Assembly (NCBI GenBank): GCA_964549155.1
Contig: CAZJUG010000016.1
Span: 1 to 20,162, forward strand
DNA length: 20,162 nt
Source: CAKZRD01 sp964549155
Lineage (GTDB): Archaea > Nanobdellota > Nanobdellia > Pacearchaeales > GW2011-AR1
Reading direction: 5' to 3'
Position numbers and translations under genes: made by a program. Below, piece by piece: positions 13,503 through 20,090 of this stretch. The notes below the pieces were generated by a model. The model was not told the origin of the DNA, did not search any database, and worked only from the letters and a program-made list of their open reading frames with translations. Numbering within the stretch: position 1 is the first letter of the stretch; each line of letters starts with the position of its first letter.

Positions 13503-15110
13503 TTATTCGCTTCTTTTAGAACCGGCAAATCTTACAAGGAATACTACGATAATTAATATCAGTACTATGAATATTGCAATTGTAAGCCAGAAAGTCAAAT
13601 TTCCATTTAAAGACTCTCTAATCTTTGAGAACCAGTTTGAACTCTCTTCGACATCAACAGTTACTTTTTGTTTAATAACTTCCCCACCATAGATTGCCTG
13701 AATAGTAAACTCTTGAGTCCCAGCTTCTTTTGGTTTAAAAGTCGCTGTAACAGTCTTAGTCCCATCTTTATTAAGATTAAAGCTTGATACATCTAATGTG
13801 GCAGAACTTGCCCATGAATCATAACCTTCAAGAGCTACGATGAATGAACTTGTTTCCAAGGGGTTTTTGATTAAAATTCTGACTACTAAATCTTCTCCAA
13901 CTTTTGTTTCAGTTTCGGAATCTAGTGTTGCATTGATTGTTGGACTAGCCTTAGCCTTACATTTATCTCCGCCAACAGAAACAGTATATGTGCCCAGATT
14001 TATGTTCTTTCTATAGCTATCTGAACTCTCCTTGTAGTCGTATTCGGTATAGAATGTAATCTTATAACTCTTTGTGTCTGTTCCAGTAGGAATGGAAAAG
14101 TCAAAGTAAACATATTCATTATCTCCCTCATCAAGCTCAAACTGATCGGAGAATAGATTTAACCCAAGGTCCTTACTATATAAATTAACCCTCATTTCTT
14201 CTTCATCCCCCAAATCTAGATTGTATAACTTTAATGATATTGTATTTGTTTCTCCACAAAATAGAACTGATGGAATTTCTAATTCGTCCATGATAACTTC
14301 CTTATCTGTATCTATTTCTATTTCTTGAGATGAACTTATACATTGGTCACTCTCTTTGTCATAAGCTTTTACATATAATGTATAATCCTCATTTCTCTTT
14401 AGATCTGCTGGAAGAGTAAATTCAAATTCAAATCTGGCATCATCCTCAGAAGCAATTCTTATTGTTTCTTCAATTTCTTTTTCATCCAACGAAAGCCACA
14501 CAGATTTCCCTGCAGAGTCATAAAGAGCTAACTTGGTAGTTATAGACCTTTTAGATGTGTCTCTATTCTCTACTTCTACTCGAATCTTTACAACCTTAAG
14601 AGGTTCCCATTCCCAATCATCACCTGAAGATCGATCCTCGATGCTATCTATCTTTATTAGGTTTCCTTGATTTCCATATCTACAATAGGTATTCTCTATT
14701 CTTGTTGTTAAAGATTTTTGTAAAATTTCTGTCTCAGTTTCGTTAGATGCATTTAGGAAAGATCTCGTTGCGTTAAAATTAACTATAGTAGAATAGTCCT
14801 TCCCAAGTACAAACTTTGAGTAATCTATATTTGAGGAACTAATATTCCAAACAATTGTTTGAGCCCCAGTAATTGAATTACTCCCCACTATGTTAAATGT
14901 TACCGCATTGTTATCTCTGTCTAAGATAGTTATAGTTGGAAAAGATAATGTATAATTAGATCCTGTAACTCCTGTAAAGGAAACTGAACTAGAAGTTTCA
15001 GGATTTGCAAAAGTTAATGTTGAAGTACTCTGTGTAAACGCACTTCCCATTCCAATTACGAATACAAAAGTGAATAGAAATGCAAGCATGAATCTCGTTG
15101 TTTTTACCAT
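13503..15110 (-). CDS. Secreted Ig-like surface protein with C-terminal anchor, probable archaeosortase substrate
   Basis: A 535-residue protein with an N-terminal signal peptide (MVKTTRFMLAFLFTFVFVIGMGSAF), then several beta-sandwich domains. Repeated patterns such as VKIRVEVENRDTSKR, NTISLKLYNLDLGDEEE and DLVVRILIKNPLETSSF resemble CARDB/Ig-like folds. The tail has the three parts of a sorting signal: a polar stretch, one hydrophobic segment (WLTIAIFIVLILIIVVFLV) and a short basic end (GSKRSE). No PGF or PEF motif precedes the membrane segment, so it would be a different signal class or a plain anchor. TATA-like CTTTATAAAT at 15135-15144 lies about 28 nt upstream. The archaeosortase-like gene follows directly. 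Confidence 0.78.
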   Translation of the reverse strand: MVKTTRFMLAFLFTFVFVIGMGSAFTQSTSTLTFANPETSSSVSFTGVTGSNYTLSFPTITILDRDNNAVTFNIVGSNSITGAQTIVWNISSSNIDYSKFVLGKDYSTIVNFNATRSFLNASNETETEILQKSLTTRIENTYCRYGNQGNLIKIDSIEDRSSGDDWEWEPLKVVKIRVEVENRDTSKRSITTKLALYDSAGKSVWLSLDEKEIEETIRIASEDDARFEFEFTLPADLKRNEDYTLYVKAYDKESDQCISSSQEIEIDTDKEVIMDELEIPSVLFCGETNTISLKLYNLDLGDEEEMRVNLYSKDLGLNLFSDQFELDEGDNEYVYFDFSIPTGTDTKSYKITFYTEYDYKESSDSYRKNINLGTYTVSVGGDKCKAKASPTINATLDSETETKVGEDLVVRILIKNPLETSSFIVALEGYDSWASSATLDVSSFNLNKDGTKTVTATFKPKEAGTQEFTIQAIYGGEVIKQKVTVDVEESSNWFSKIRESLNGNLTFWLTIAIFIVLILIIVVFLVRFAGSKRSE

Positions 15111-15218
15111 GATGTAATTTTGAAGTTACAACACCTTTATAAATCTTTCGGTTTTACAAAGATTCTTTTTGAAAATTGATTAGCAAATCTTTATAAAAGC
15201 TTTAATCTCCTATTATAT

Positions 15219-15590
15219 ATGGTTAAATCTAAGGAAAACCTAATCGGAGCATATGCATTCTTAATAGGAGTTATATTAGCAGTCCTTGTAGGAATTTTAC
15301 AGCAAAGTTTAAACATAGCAAAAACAAGTAGTATACCTTATGCATTGTTGGTAGTCTTAGGAATTCTCGTCGGATTTTTTAATTTTAGCGATAGAGATTC
15401 TTTTACATTTTTAGTTGCATCTCTTTCTTTAGTTATTGTTAGCGGTTTTGGACAAACTGCATTGATTTATGTTTCAACAGTCCCTATACTTTCTTCATTG
15501 AGTGCCGTTTTATCTGCACTGATGGTAATGTTTGTTCCAGCAACAATTATTGTTTCATTGAAAACCGTTTTTAGTATTTCAAATATCTAA
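15219..15590 (+). CDS. Small membrane protein, unknown family
   Basis: A 123-residue protein with four probable membrane helices (near residues 9-28, 41-56, 62-80 and 88-115) and short loops. The ATG lies about 26 nt after the TATA-like TTTATAAAAG. It diverges from the secreted Ig-like protein gene and its end overlaps the end of the convergent Dph2-like gene by four bases. No motif was recognised, and I cannot assign a function. Confidence 0.75.
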   Translation: MVKSKENLIGAYAFLIGVILAVLVGILQQSLNIAKTSSIPYALLVVLGILVGFFNFSDRDSFTFLVASLSLVIVSGFGQTALIYVSTVPILSSLSAVLSALMVMFVPATIIVSLKTVFSISNI

Positions 15591-16234
15591 AGAAACTCAT
15601 TTAGATCTTTTAGATTAATAATCCTTGGATCATCTAACCCCAACCCATAACAAGCTGTATTGATCCATATTTTTAGGTCTGGAAAATTTTCTAATTCATT
15701 TAGATTTATATTATTTGTTTCAAAAGTGTAAACTTCCTTGCCCTTTTTTTCTATTTTTTTTGCAAGAGAACTTATCTCTGGAAAATTTTGACCAGGTTTT
15801 ATAGAAACAATTAAACCCACTTTATCAGAAGATAGAAACTTAACCTTTTTAGATTTAATCTTCTTCTTTTCATTTTCTAAATCTTCTAGAGAAAAACTTT
15901 CAAGTTTAGAAAGATTGAAAACAAAAATTTCCCTATTGAGCAATAGAGCATTATTCTTTGCATGGAATTTCCCGTCAGCTATTAGTAATAATTTATCTGC
16001 ATTTTTATCAAATGCAATGGGATTGCAACCGATTACTTGTCCTTCGTAGAAGGATCCCTTTTTTATCAAGACTTTTTTTCCAAGAGATTCAAGATAGTTT
16101 TTTACTAACGGAATGAAATCAAGATATTGAATTGTACTTGCCAATGAGATTACTTCTCCTTCTAGAGAATTTAAAATAGAAAAATCTTCCTTGCCAGAAA
16201 CTTTCCTTCGAACTTCTAAAAATAATTTTTTCAT
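15587..16234 (-). CDS. Shortened Dph2-like diphthamide synthesis protein
   Basis: Dph2 is the 4Fe-4S enzyme that transfers 3-amino-3-carboxypropyl to a His of elongation factor 2, the first step of diphthamide synthesis. The family blocks STIQYLDFIPLVKNYLESLGKKV, GQVIGCNPIAFD, LLLIADGKFH, GLIVSIKPGQNF and WINTACYGLGLDDP are present in order. Cys70 and Cys195 correspond to the second and third cluster ligands. The protein is only 215 residues, against about 340 in typical archaeal Dph2, and the N-terminal domain with the first Cys ligand is missing. No upstream frame extension supplies it: the gene begins 24 bases after sepF. It may be an altered enzyme, or the missing domain may be encoded elsewhere. 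Confidence 0.75.
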   Translation of the reverse strand: MKKLFLEVRRKVSGKEDFSILNSLEGEVISLASTIQYLDFIPLVKNYLESLGKKVLIKKGSFYEGQVIGCNPIAFDKNADKLLLIADGKFHAKNNALLLNREIFVFNLSKLESFSLEDLENEKKKIKSKKVKFLSSDKVGLIVSIKPGQNFPEISSLAKKIEKKGKEVYTFETNNINLNELENFPDLKIWINTACYGLGLDDPRIINLKDLNEFL

Positions 16235-16257
16235 AGAATAGGAAAAATTAGAAAGTA

Positions 16258-16647
16258 TTAAAATCTTTCCAAGCCGTCATTTGACTTCTTTGGAGCAGCA
16301 TCTTCAGAACCTTTTTGAATTCTAGCAAAAGGAGGTACAGCTATAACAGTATTTTCTCCAAATCCTGCAATTGATCCTTCCATTGCTTCAACTGTTTTCT
16401 TGATTTTTGCTATTACTCTCTTTAACTCTATAACATCTTTGTTCTTAAGATGCTTTATATCGATAACCGCAATTGTGTATCCTTCTCTCAATGCATTTAA
16501 AATATTGTTAATGTCCTCATACTCTTTTAGAATGAAAGTTTTAACTGAAACCTTGGAATCCTTAGACTCCTGATTCCCTCCAATTTCAATGAATTCTGGA
16601 GACTCTTCATCATTCACCTTGTTTTTCTTGAAAAAATTAAATACCAT
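16258..16647 (-). CDS. sepF: Cell division protein SepF
   Basis: A 129-residue protein matching archaeal SepF (DUF552). The core is SVKTFILKEYEDINNILNALREGYTIAVIDIKHLKNKDVIELKRVIAKIKKTVEAMEGSIAGFGENTVIAVPP. In archaea SepF anchors FtsZ to the membrane through an N-terminal amphipathic helix; here MVFNFFKKNK is short and amphipathic as expected. A TATA-like CTATTTAAAG at 16671-16680 lies about 29 nt upstream. The C-terminal 20 residues are polar. The Dph2-like gene follows after 23 bases and is likely co-transcribed. Its presence predicts FtsZ-based division in this organism. Confidence 0.85.
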   Translation of the reverse strand: MVFNFFKKNKVNDEESPEFIEIGGNQESKDSKVSVKTFILKEYEDINNILNALREGYTIAVIDIKHLKNKDVIELKRVIAKIKKTVEAMEGSIAGFGENTVIAVPPFARIQKGSEDAAPKKSNDGLERF

Positions 16648-16694
16648 ATTAGTTATTTAGCAAAAGGAGACTATTTAAAGATTTATGTAGTAAA

Positions 16695-17066
16695 CTATTT
16701 AGATTTTTTGGGAGTAAGTTTTTCCATCACTTCTTCCCTTATCTTCTCTATTTTGCTAGAATATTCCTCCTCTTGTTTTTCTATGTTTTTTAACCTTAAT
16801 TCCATCAGTTCTTTTTTGTGTTTCATCTCGGAAATCAGTTTATCTTTTTCAGAACGAATAACAACTTGCCCTGCAACTATCTTAAATACTTCTCCTTCGG
16901 ATTTTTCAAGTTCTTTTATAGCATAATCTGTTTCATCCAATTCATACCTAAATGATTTTTTTTGCATTAGAAGTTGCTGAAATCCTTGTTCGAAAATTTG
17001 AATCTCCTGTATCTTTCTTTGGGTTTCCTCGTCTAAATTCGCAAATGGATTCTCTTGTTCTTCCAT
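16695..17066 (-). CDS. pfdB: Prefoldin subunit beta
   Basis: A 123-residue coiled-coil protein: two long helices (about residues 12-48 and 75-115) joined by a short beta hairpin (GEVFKIVAGQVVIRSEKDKL). The EVFKIVAGQVVIR block is typical of the beta subunit. Four beta and two alpha subunits form the jellyfish-shaped chaperone that hands unfolded proteins to the thermosome. The ATG shares one base with the stop of rpo12 (TAATG). This position next to rpo12 and eL43 is conserved in many archaea and supports the call. Confidence 0.92.
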   Translation of the reverse strand: MEEQENPFANLDEETQRKIQEIQIFEQGFQQLLMQKKSFRYELDETDYAIKELEKSEGEVFKIVAGQVVIRSEKDKLISEMKHKKELMELRLKNIEKQEEEYSSKIEKIREEVMEKLTPKKSK

Positions 17067-17203
17067 TAGTCTGTTCTTACAGTCTTCATTTTGGTTCTAG
17101 GTTTATAGAAAATTCTTGAACCACAACGAGGACAAAGGAATCTTTTATCTAGTTCTTCAGAGTTTATTTTACTCTCACAGTTAAAACATTTGTATGATGC
17201 CAT
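17066..17203 (-). CDS. rpoP: RNA polymerase subunit Rpo12 (RpoP)
   Basis: A 45-residue protein with sequence MASYKCFNCESKINSEEL in the first part, then CPRCGSRIFYKPR. Cys6, Cys9, Cys24 and Cys27 form the single zinc ribbon of Rpb12/Rpo12, a small subunit needed for assembly of the archaeal RNA polymerase. It starts 30 bases after the eL43 stop, and its stop TAA overlaps the prefoldin ATG by one base. Length and motif are normal. Confidence 0.93.
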   Translation of the reverse strand: MASYKCFNCESKINSEELDKRFLCPRCGSRIFYKPRTKMKTVRTD

Positions 17204-17233
17204 AAATTTAGGTTATATTAGATCTATATAAAA

Positions 17234-17443
17234 TTATAGGTAATATGTACCTCCTGCAAATTTTTTAGAACATTTACTACATTTCCAAATCCCATTTGAT
17301 TGTCTTATAGCTTTTCCCTTACAGAATGGGCATTGTTGTCTAATTCTTTGCTTTCGCTCGACTGCTACAAGTCTATGTTTTGGCTTGCCGTATCCGGCAC
17401 CAAACCTTCCTGCTGAACCGATTTTTTTTCTTTTTACTGCCAT
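17234..17443 (-). CDS. rpl37ae: Large-subunit ribosomal protein eL43 (L37Ae)
   Basis: A 69-residue basic protein with sequence MAVKRKKIGSAGRFGAGYG at its start and a zinc ribbon formed by Cys38, Cys41, Cys55 and Cys58 (QQCPFC and CSKC). The frame extends to 17539, but those 32 residues are encoded by a hairpin repeat and do not look like eL43; MAVKRKK is the usual start. A weak TATA-like CAAATACAAAG on the minus strand lies about 27 nt upstream. It heads the eL43-rpo12-prefoldin cluster, part of the conserved archaeal exosome/translation superoperon. Confidence 0.95.
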   Translation of the reverse strand: MAVKRKKIGSAGRFGAGYGKPKHRLVAVERKQRIRQQCPFCKGKAIRQSNGIWKCSKCSKKFAGGTYYL

Positions 17444-17496
17444 TTTGTTTTTTCTATTCTCTTCTTTGTATTTGAACTCTTCAAAATCTTGGGTTT

Positions 17497-17536
17497 CGAT
17501 TTTGGAGAGACAGAAAACTTCTTTGTTTTCTGTATT
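17497..17536. repeat. Third copy of the ACAGAAA hairpin element
   Basis: ACAGAAAAC (17510-17518) and GTTTTCTGT (17525-17533) form a 9-bp hairpin with loop TTCTTT. The flanks (GATTTTGGA before, ATTC after) resemble the repeat copies at 9515 and 10248, which read GATTTTGGA-TGG-ACAGAAAAAC. It is a single-hairpin relative of those two-hairpin copies, lying between tRNA-Pro and eL43. Confidence 0.6.
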
Positions 17537-17579
17537 CAAATCCGACGATTACTAAGTATCGAGCAAGCTCGACACCCTA

Positions 17580-17652
17580 TGGGGTTATCCGGATTTGAAC
17601 CGGAATCACAAGCTCCCAAAGCTCGTAGGCTACCAGGTTACCCCATAACCCC
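17580..17652 (-). tRNA. tRNA-Pro (anticodon TGG)
   Basis: A 73-base cloverleaf on the minus strand. Acceptor GGGGTTA pairs with TAACCCC. The D arm is GGGT/GCCT with GG in the loop. The anticodon stem CGAGC/GCTTG has loop TTTGGGA, so the anticodon is TGG. The T arm TCCGG/CCGGA has loop TTCAAAT, and the discriminator is A. No intron and no encoded CCA. A TATA-like ATTTAAAAATC lies about 26 nt upstream. It separates uL11 from eL43. Confidence 0.95.
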
Positions 17653-17683
17653 TGAACTTATGGAGACACTTTGATTTTTAAAT

Positions 17684-18340
17684 CTATTTTTTAGCTGGAG
17701 CTGCAGGAGCACTAGCAGGAGCTGCAACAGCTACCTGAGCTTTCTTAGCTTCTTCCACAGCCTTTGCCTCATCTTCAGCTTTCTTCTGAGCTTCTTGTTT
17801 AGATTTAACTTGACCGAAATATGATTTGAGCTCAACTAATTTTTCTTGAGGAACCTCTGTTTTTTGGGAATTTATTAACTCATCAAATTTACCAGCTTTT
17901 GCTTCCTCAATTATTTCCTTAGGATCTCTGCTTTCGATTAAAACTCCGAGTGTCATAGCACTACCTAAAACTGACAAGAATGCACTCTTGAAATCTTTTG
18001 CTAGCATATTAGAGTACTTTTGCTTTGTTACCGAGATTAACTGCTCAATTGCAAGATTTCCACATTGTAATTTTTTTCTACTCCCTGAAGCTGTTTCAAT
18101 TCCTGCTTCTTTTTTGATTAATGCAGAAACGGGGGGAGAAAGAACTTTTATTTTGAAGGACTTTGTTTTTGCATCGACATCCAAGTTTACTGGAACCTGC
18201 ATACCTGAAAAATCTTTAGTAGCTTCATTTATGTCTGAAATTACCTTCCCCATGTTGATTCCCATAGGACCAAGTTGCTGAGCTACTGCTGGACCAGGCT
18301 TCATAGCCCCTCCATCAACAAGAAGTTTTATTGTAACCAT
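17684..18340 (-). CDS. rpl11: Large-subunit ribosomal protein uL11 with C-terminal extension
   Basis: uL11 forms the GTPase-associated centre with 23S rRNA helix 43/44. Motifs: IKLLVDGGAMKPGPAVAQQLGPMGINMGKVISDINEAT, then VPVNLDVDAKTKSFKIKVLSPPVSALIKKEAG. The rRNA-binding C-terminal domain follows and appears to contain a longer, less conserved stretch than usual. The last 50 or so residues are a Lys/Glu/Ala-rich helix ending in an Ala/Pro tail (PASAPAAPAKK). At 218 residues it is well above the usual 160-165. The tail resembles the linker of archaeal P-stalk proteins in composition. It follows spt5 after 30 bases; a TTTTAAAAAC box about 25 nt upstream may add a promoter. Confidence 0.93.
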   Translation of the reverse strand: MVTIKLLVDGGAMKPGPAVAQQLGPMGINMGKVISDINEATKDFSGMQVPVNLDVDAKTKSFKIKVLSPPVSALIKKEAGIETASGSRKKLQCGNLAIEQLISVTKQKYSNMLAKDFKSAFLSVLGSAMTLGVLIESRDPKEIIEEAKAGKFDELINSQKTEVPQEKLVELKSYFGQVKSKQEAQKKAEDEAKAVEEAKKAQVAVAAPASAPAAPAKK

Positions 18341-18370
18341 ATTTTAAGTTTAGAAAATCTGTTTTTAAAA

Positions 18371-18958
18371 CTAACTATTTTCTTCATCCTCCCTTCTGAT
18401 TACCCTAACATTATCTATTTTGACTGTAACTGGGATTGGAATGATTGCTCCTAGAAGAGAAACAATTACATCTCCTTTTGATTTGTCAACCCTAATTACT
18501 TTCGCTTTTTCTTTCTTGAAAGGTTCTGCGACAATTTCTACGATGTCATCTTTTTCTATGTTTACATCCGCTGTAACAGGCTCTAACATGGATCTTATCT
18601 CGACATAAGAAACTTTCTTTGGAATTATTCCCTTTACATAAGGTAAATTATAAGATGCTTCTTCCGCATTTTCTCTGTCTTTTGCTTCTAAGAATACATA
18701 CCCTCTTAAACCATGTGGACGAGCAATGGAATAAACTTCTAAGCTCTTTGATTTTACTCTATCTGCAATTAATTCAAAAGCCCTTAATTCCTTATTAGTT
18801 GCAACCTTAACAACAAAAAGATGTGTTTTTTCTTCGTCTAATGGATTCTCTTTTTTTGGCTCTTCTATTTTTTCCTCGACTTTTTCTTTTGGTTCCTCAA
18901 CTAGTACTTGTTCCTTTCCATCGTCGAGATAATCAAATTCTTCGTTATCGAAAGCCAT
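18371..18958 (-). CDS. spt5: Transcription elongation factor Spt5 with acidic N-terminal extension
   Basis: Spt5/NusG homologue. The NGN domain runs from about residue 45 (HLFVVKVATNKELRAFELIADRV, then RPHGLRGYVFLEA and YVKGIIPKK). The KOW domain is VEIVAEPFKKEKAKVIRVDKSKGDVIVSLLGA, ending PIPVTVKIDNVRVI. It binds RNA polymerase with Spt4 and raises processivity. The first 44 residues are a highly acidic Glu/Lys/Pro segment absent from most archaeal Spt5 proteins, which are about 145-150 residues; eukaryotic Spt5 also has an acidic N-terminus. A minus-strand TATA-like box around 18976-18989 fits the start. uL11 follows, the usual archaeal order. Confidence 0.93.
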   Translation of the reverse strand: MAFDNEEFDYLDDGKEQVLVEEPKEKVEEKIEEPKKENPLDEEKTHLFVVKVATNKELRAFELIADRVKSKSLEVYSIARPHGLRGYVFLEAKDRENAEEASYNLPYVKGIIPKKVSYVEIRSMLEPVTADVNIEKDDIVEIVAEPFKKEKAKVIRVDKSKGDVIVSLLGAIIPIPVTVKIDNVRVIRREDEENS

Positions 18959-19058
18959 TGTGTGTCCACTAGATCTTAATAAATTAAGAAGTAGTTAAGA
19001 AAATAAAAGAGTCATGGTTTAAAAAGGTTTTGATAGGAGAATTTTTGAGAATTTGGTT

Positions 19059-19334
19059 TCAGAATCCAAACACTTTTTTATAATTTTCTTCATACACAGA
19101 TTTAGGTATGAGCCTTAAGGCAATAAAAGCGAAAGTTGGAACTATTATTAAATCATCAAGCTGACCTATGAGTGGTATGAAATCTGGTATGAGATCAATA
19201 GGGGAAAAGAAATAAAAAAGACAAAATCCTAGTAAAATCTTTGATACCCGGGGGATTCTTTTGTCAGCGATAAGTATATTTAGAAATTTAACATATTTCT
19301 TGAAATTTTCTTTCAACTCTTTGAAACCGACCAT
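19059..19334 (-). CDS. DUF1232 (YkvA-type) membrane protein
   Basis: A 91-residue protein with the DUF1232 signature: VSKILLGFCLFYFFSPIDLIPDFIPLIGQLDDLIIVPTFAFIALRLIPK. The SPIDLIPDFIPLIGQLDD core is diagnostic. The family is a small membrane protein of unknown function found in bacteria and archaea. A TATA-like CTATTTAAGAC lies about 26 nt upstream of the ATG. It is upstream of spt5 on the same strand, 100 bases away, probably as a separate unit. The 100-base gap holds the spt5 promoter only. Confidence 0.85.
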   Translation of the reverse strand: MVGFKELKENFKKYVKFLNILIADKRIPRVSKILLGFCLFYFFSPIDLIPDFIPLIGQLDDLIIVPTFAFIALRLIPKSVYEENYKKVFGF

Positions 19335-19386
19335 ACCCGAGCATATTGTGTTATTCTATTTAAGACTTCTGATTTGAAAATATCTA

Positions 19387-19474
19387 ATTGAGCATAACCG
19401 CTGTTATGCTCTCCGTTAGGACGAAATTTTAGTGCAATGATGCCGAAGGCAAAAATTTCGAGTTGCGAGTCCGC
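19387..19474. repeat. Structured repeat element, left copy
   Basis: It begins AATTGAGCATAA and ends TTGCGAGTCCGC. It contains a perfect hairpin GAGCATAAC-CGCT-GTTATGCTC (19390-19411). A second arm is CGAAATTTT/AAAATTTCG (19422-19430, 19452-19460) capped by TGCC-GAA-GGCA (19441-19451). TTAGG/CCTAA (19416-19420, 19475-19479) can close that arm. The right end is the inverted complement of the left end of the second copy at 20091. It abuts the stop codon of the VTT-like gene. Confidence 0.8.
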
Positions 19475-19475
19475 C

Positions 19476-20045
19476 CTAAATCAAATTACTAATCGTTAAA
19501 ATTATGAGTATTCCTAAACTGTGGAGGAGATATGCTATTACCATAAACTTTTTTACAGAAATATTTTTTATGCTGGCGAGCATTGTTACTCCTATTTCTG
19601 TTGGTAAAGGCGAGGCTATGAGAAAACCTGCAAAAACAGGAAATATATGCTCATAATAACGACCAAATATATGTTTTCCATTCTTTGAAAGATTTTTCAT
19701 AATTTTTTCTTTTTTCAACTTATTTACCTCATCAATAAATGAATGCCTAATAAAGCTAAAAATTATAAAATCACTCAATGCGGCACCAAGACCGCCAATT
19801 AAGACCGCTAAAATTAAATTTTGTTCTTTTGCAAGAACCAGTAACACTGCGGTTGCAGGTGCTGCAGTAAATCCATAAGCATAAAAAATTCCACTTAAAA
19901 AAGTTCCAACATAACCAAGGGATACAAGGAAATCGTGTAAGGGAGCATAGTTCCTGCCCTCATAAAATATTGCAATTGCAACTATTATAGTAATTAAGAG
20001 CAATAACAGTTTAGGATATTTGATTTTGTGATTTTTGATACTCAT
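19476..20045 (-). CDS. VTT/DedA-like small membrane protein
   Basis: A 189-residue polytopic membrane protein with about five hydrophobic segments. The motif FAGFLIASPLPTEIGVTMLAS in the second half, and the reentrant-like GYVGTFLSGIFYAYGFTAAPATAVLLVL in the first, resemble the VTT (SNARE-associated, DedA) superfamily, whose members move lipids between leaflets or transport small solutes. Sequence similarity cannot be tested here, so the family call is moderate. The ATG is about 27 nt from an AATATAAA-type box near 20072. The gene sits between two copies of a structured repeat, its stop codon one base from the left copy. Confidence 0.65.
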   Translation of the reverse strand: MSIKNHKIKYPKLLLLLITIIVAIAIFYEGRNYAPLHDFLVSLGYVGTFLSGIFYAYGFTAAPATAVLLVLAKEQNLILAVLIGGLGAALSDFIIFSFIRHSFIDEVNKLKKEKIMKNLSKNGKHIFGRYYEHIFPVFAGFLIASPLPTEIGVTMLASIKNISVKKFMVIAYLLHSLGILIILTISNLI

Positions 20046-20090
20046 AATTTTTAATTATTTAAAGAGGTTTATATTGCTTTTTGTTTTTTA

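Noticed and set aside
17489..17674. Small plus-strand frame with a GLSGFEPESQAPKARRLPGYP peptide.
   Set aside because: This is the translation of the antisense strand of tRNA-Pro, a well-known annotation artefact.
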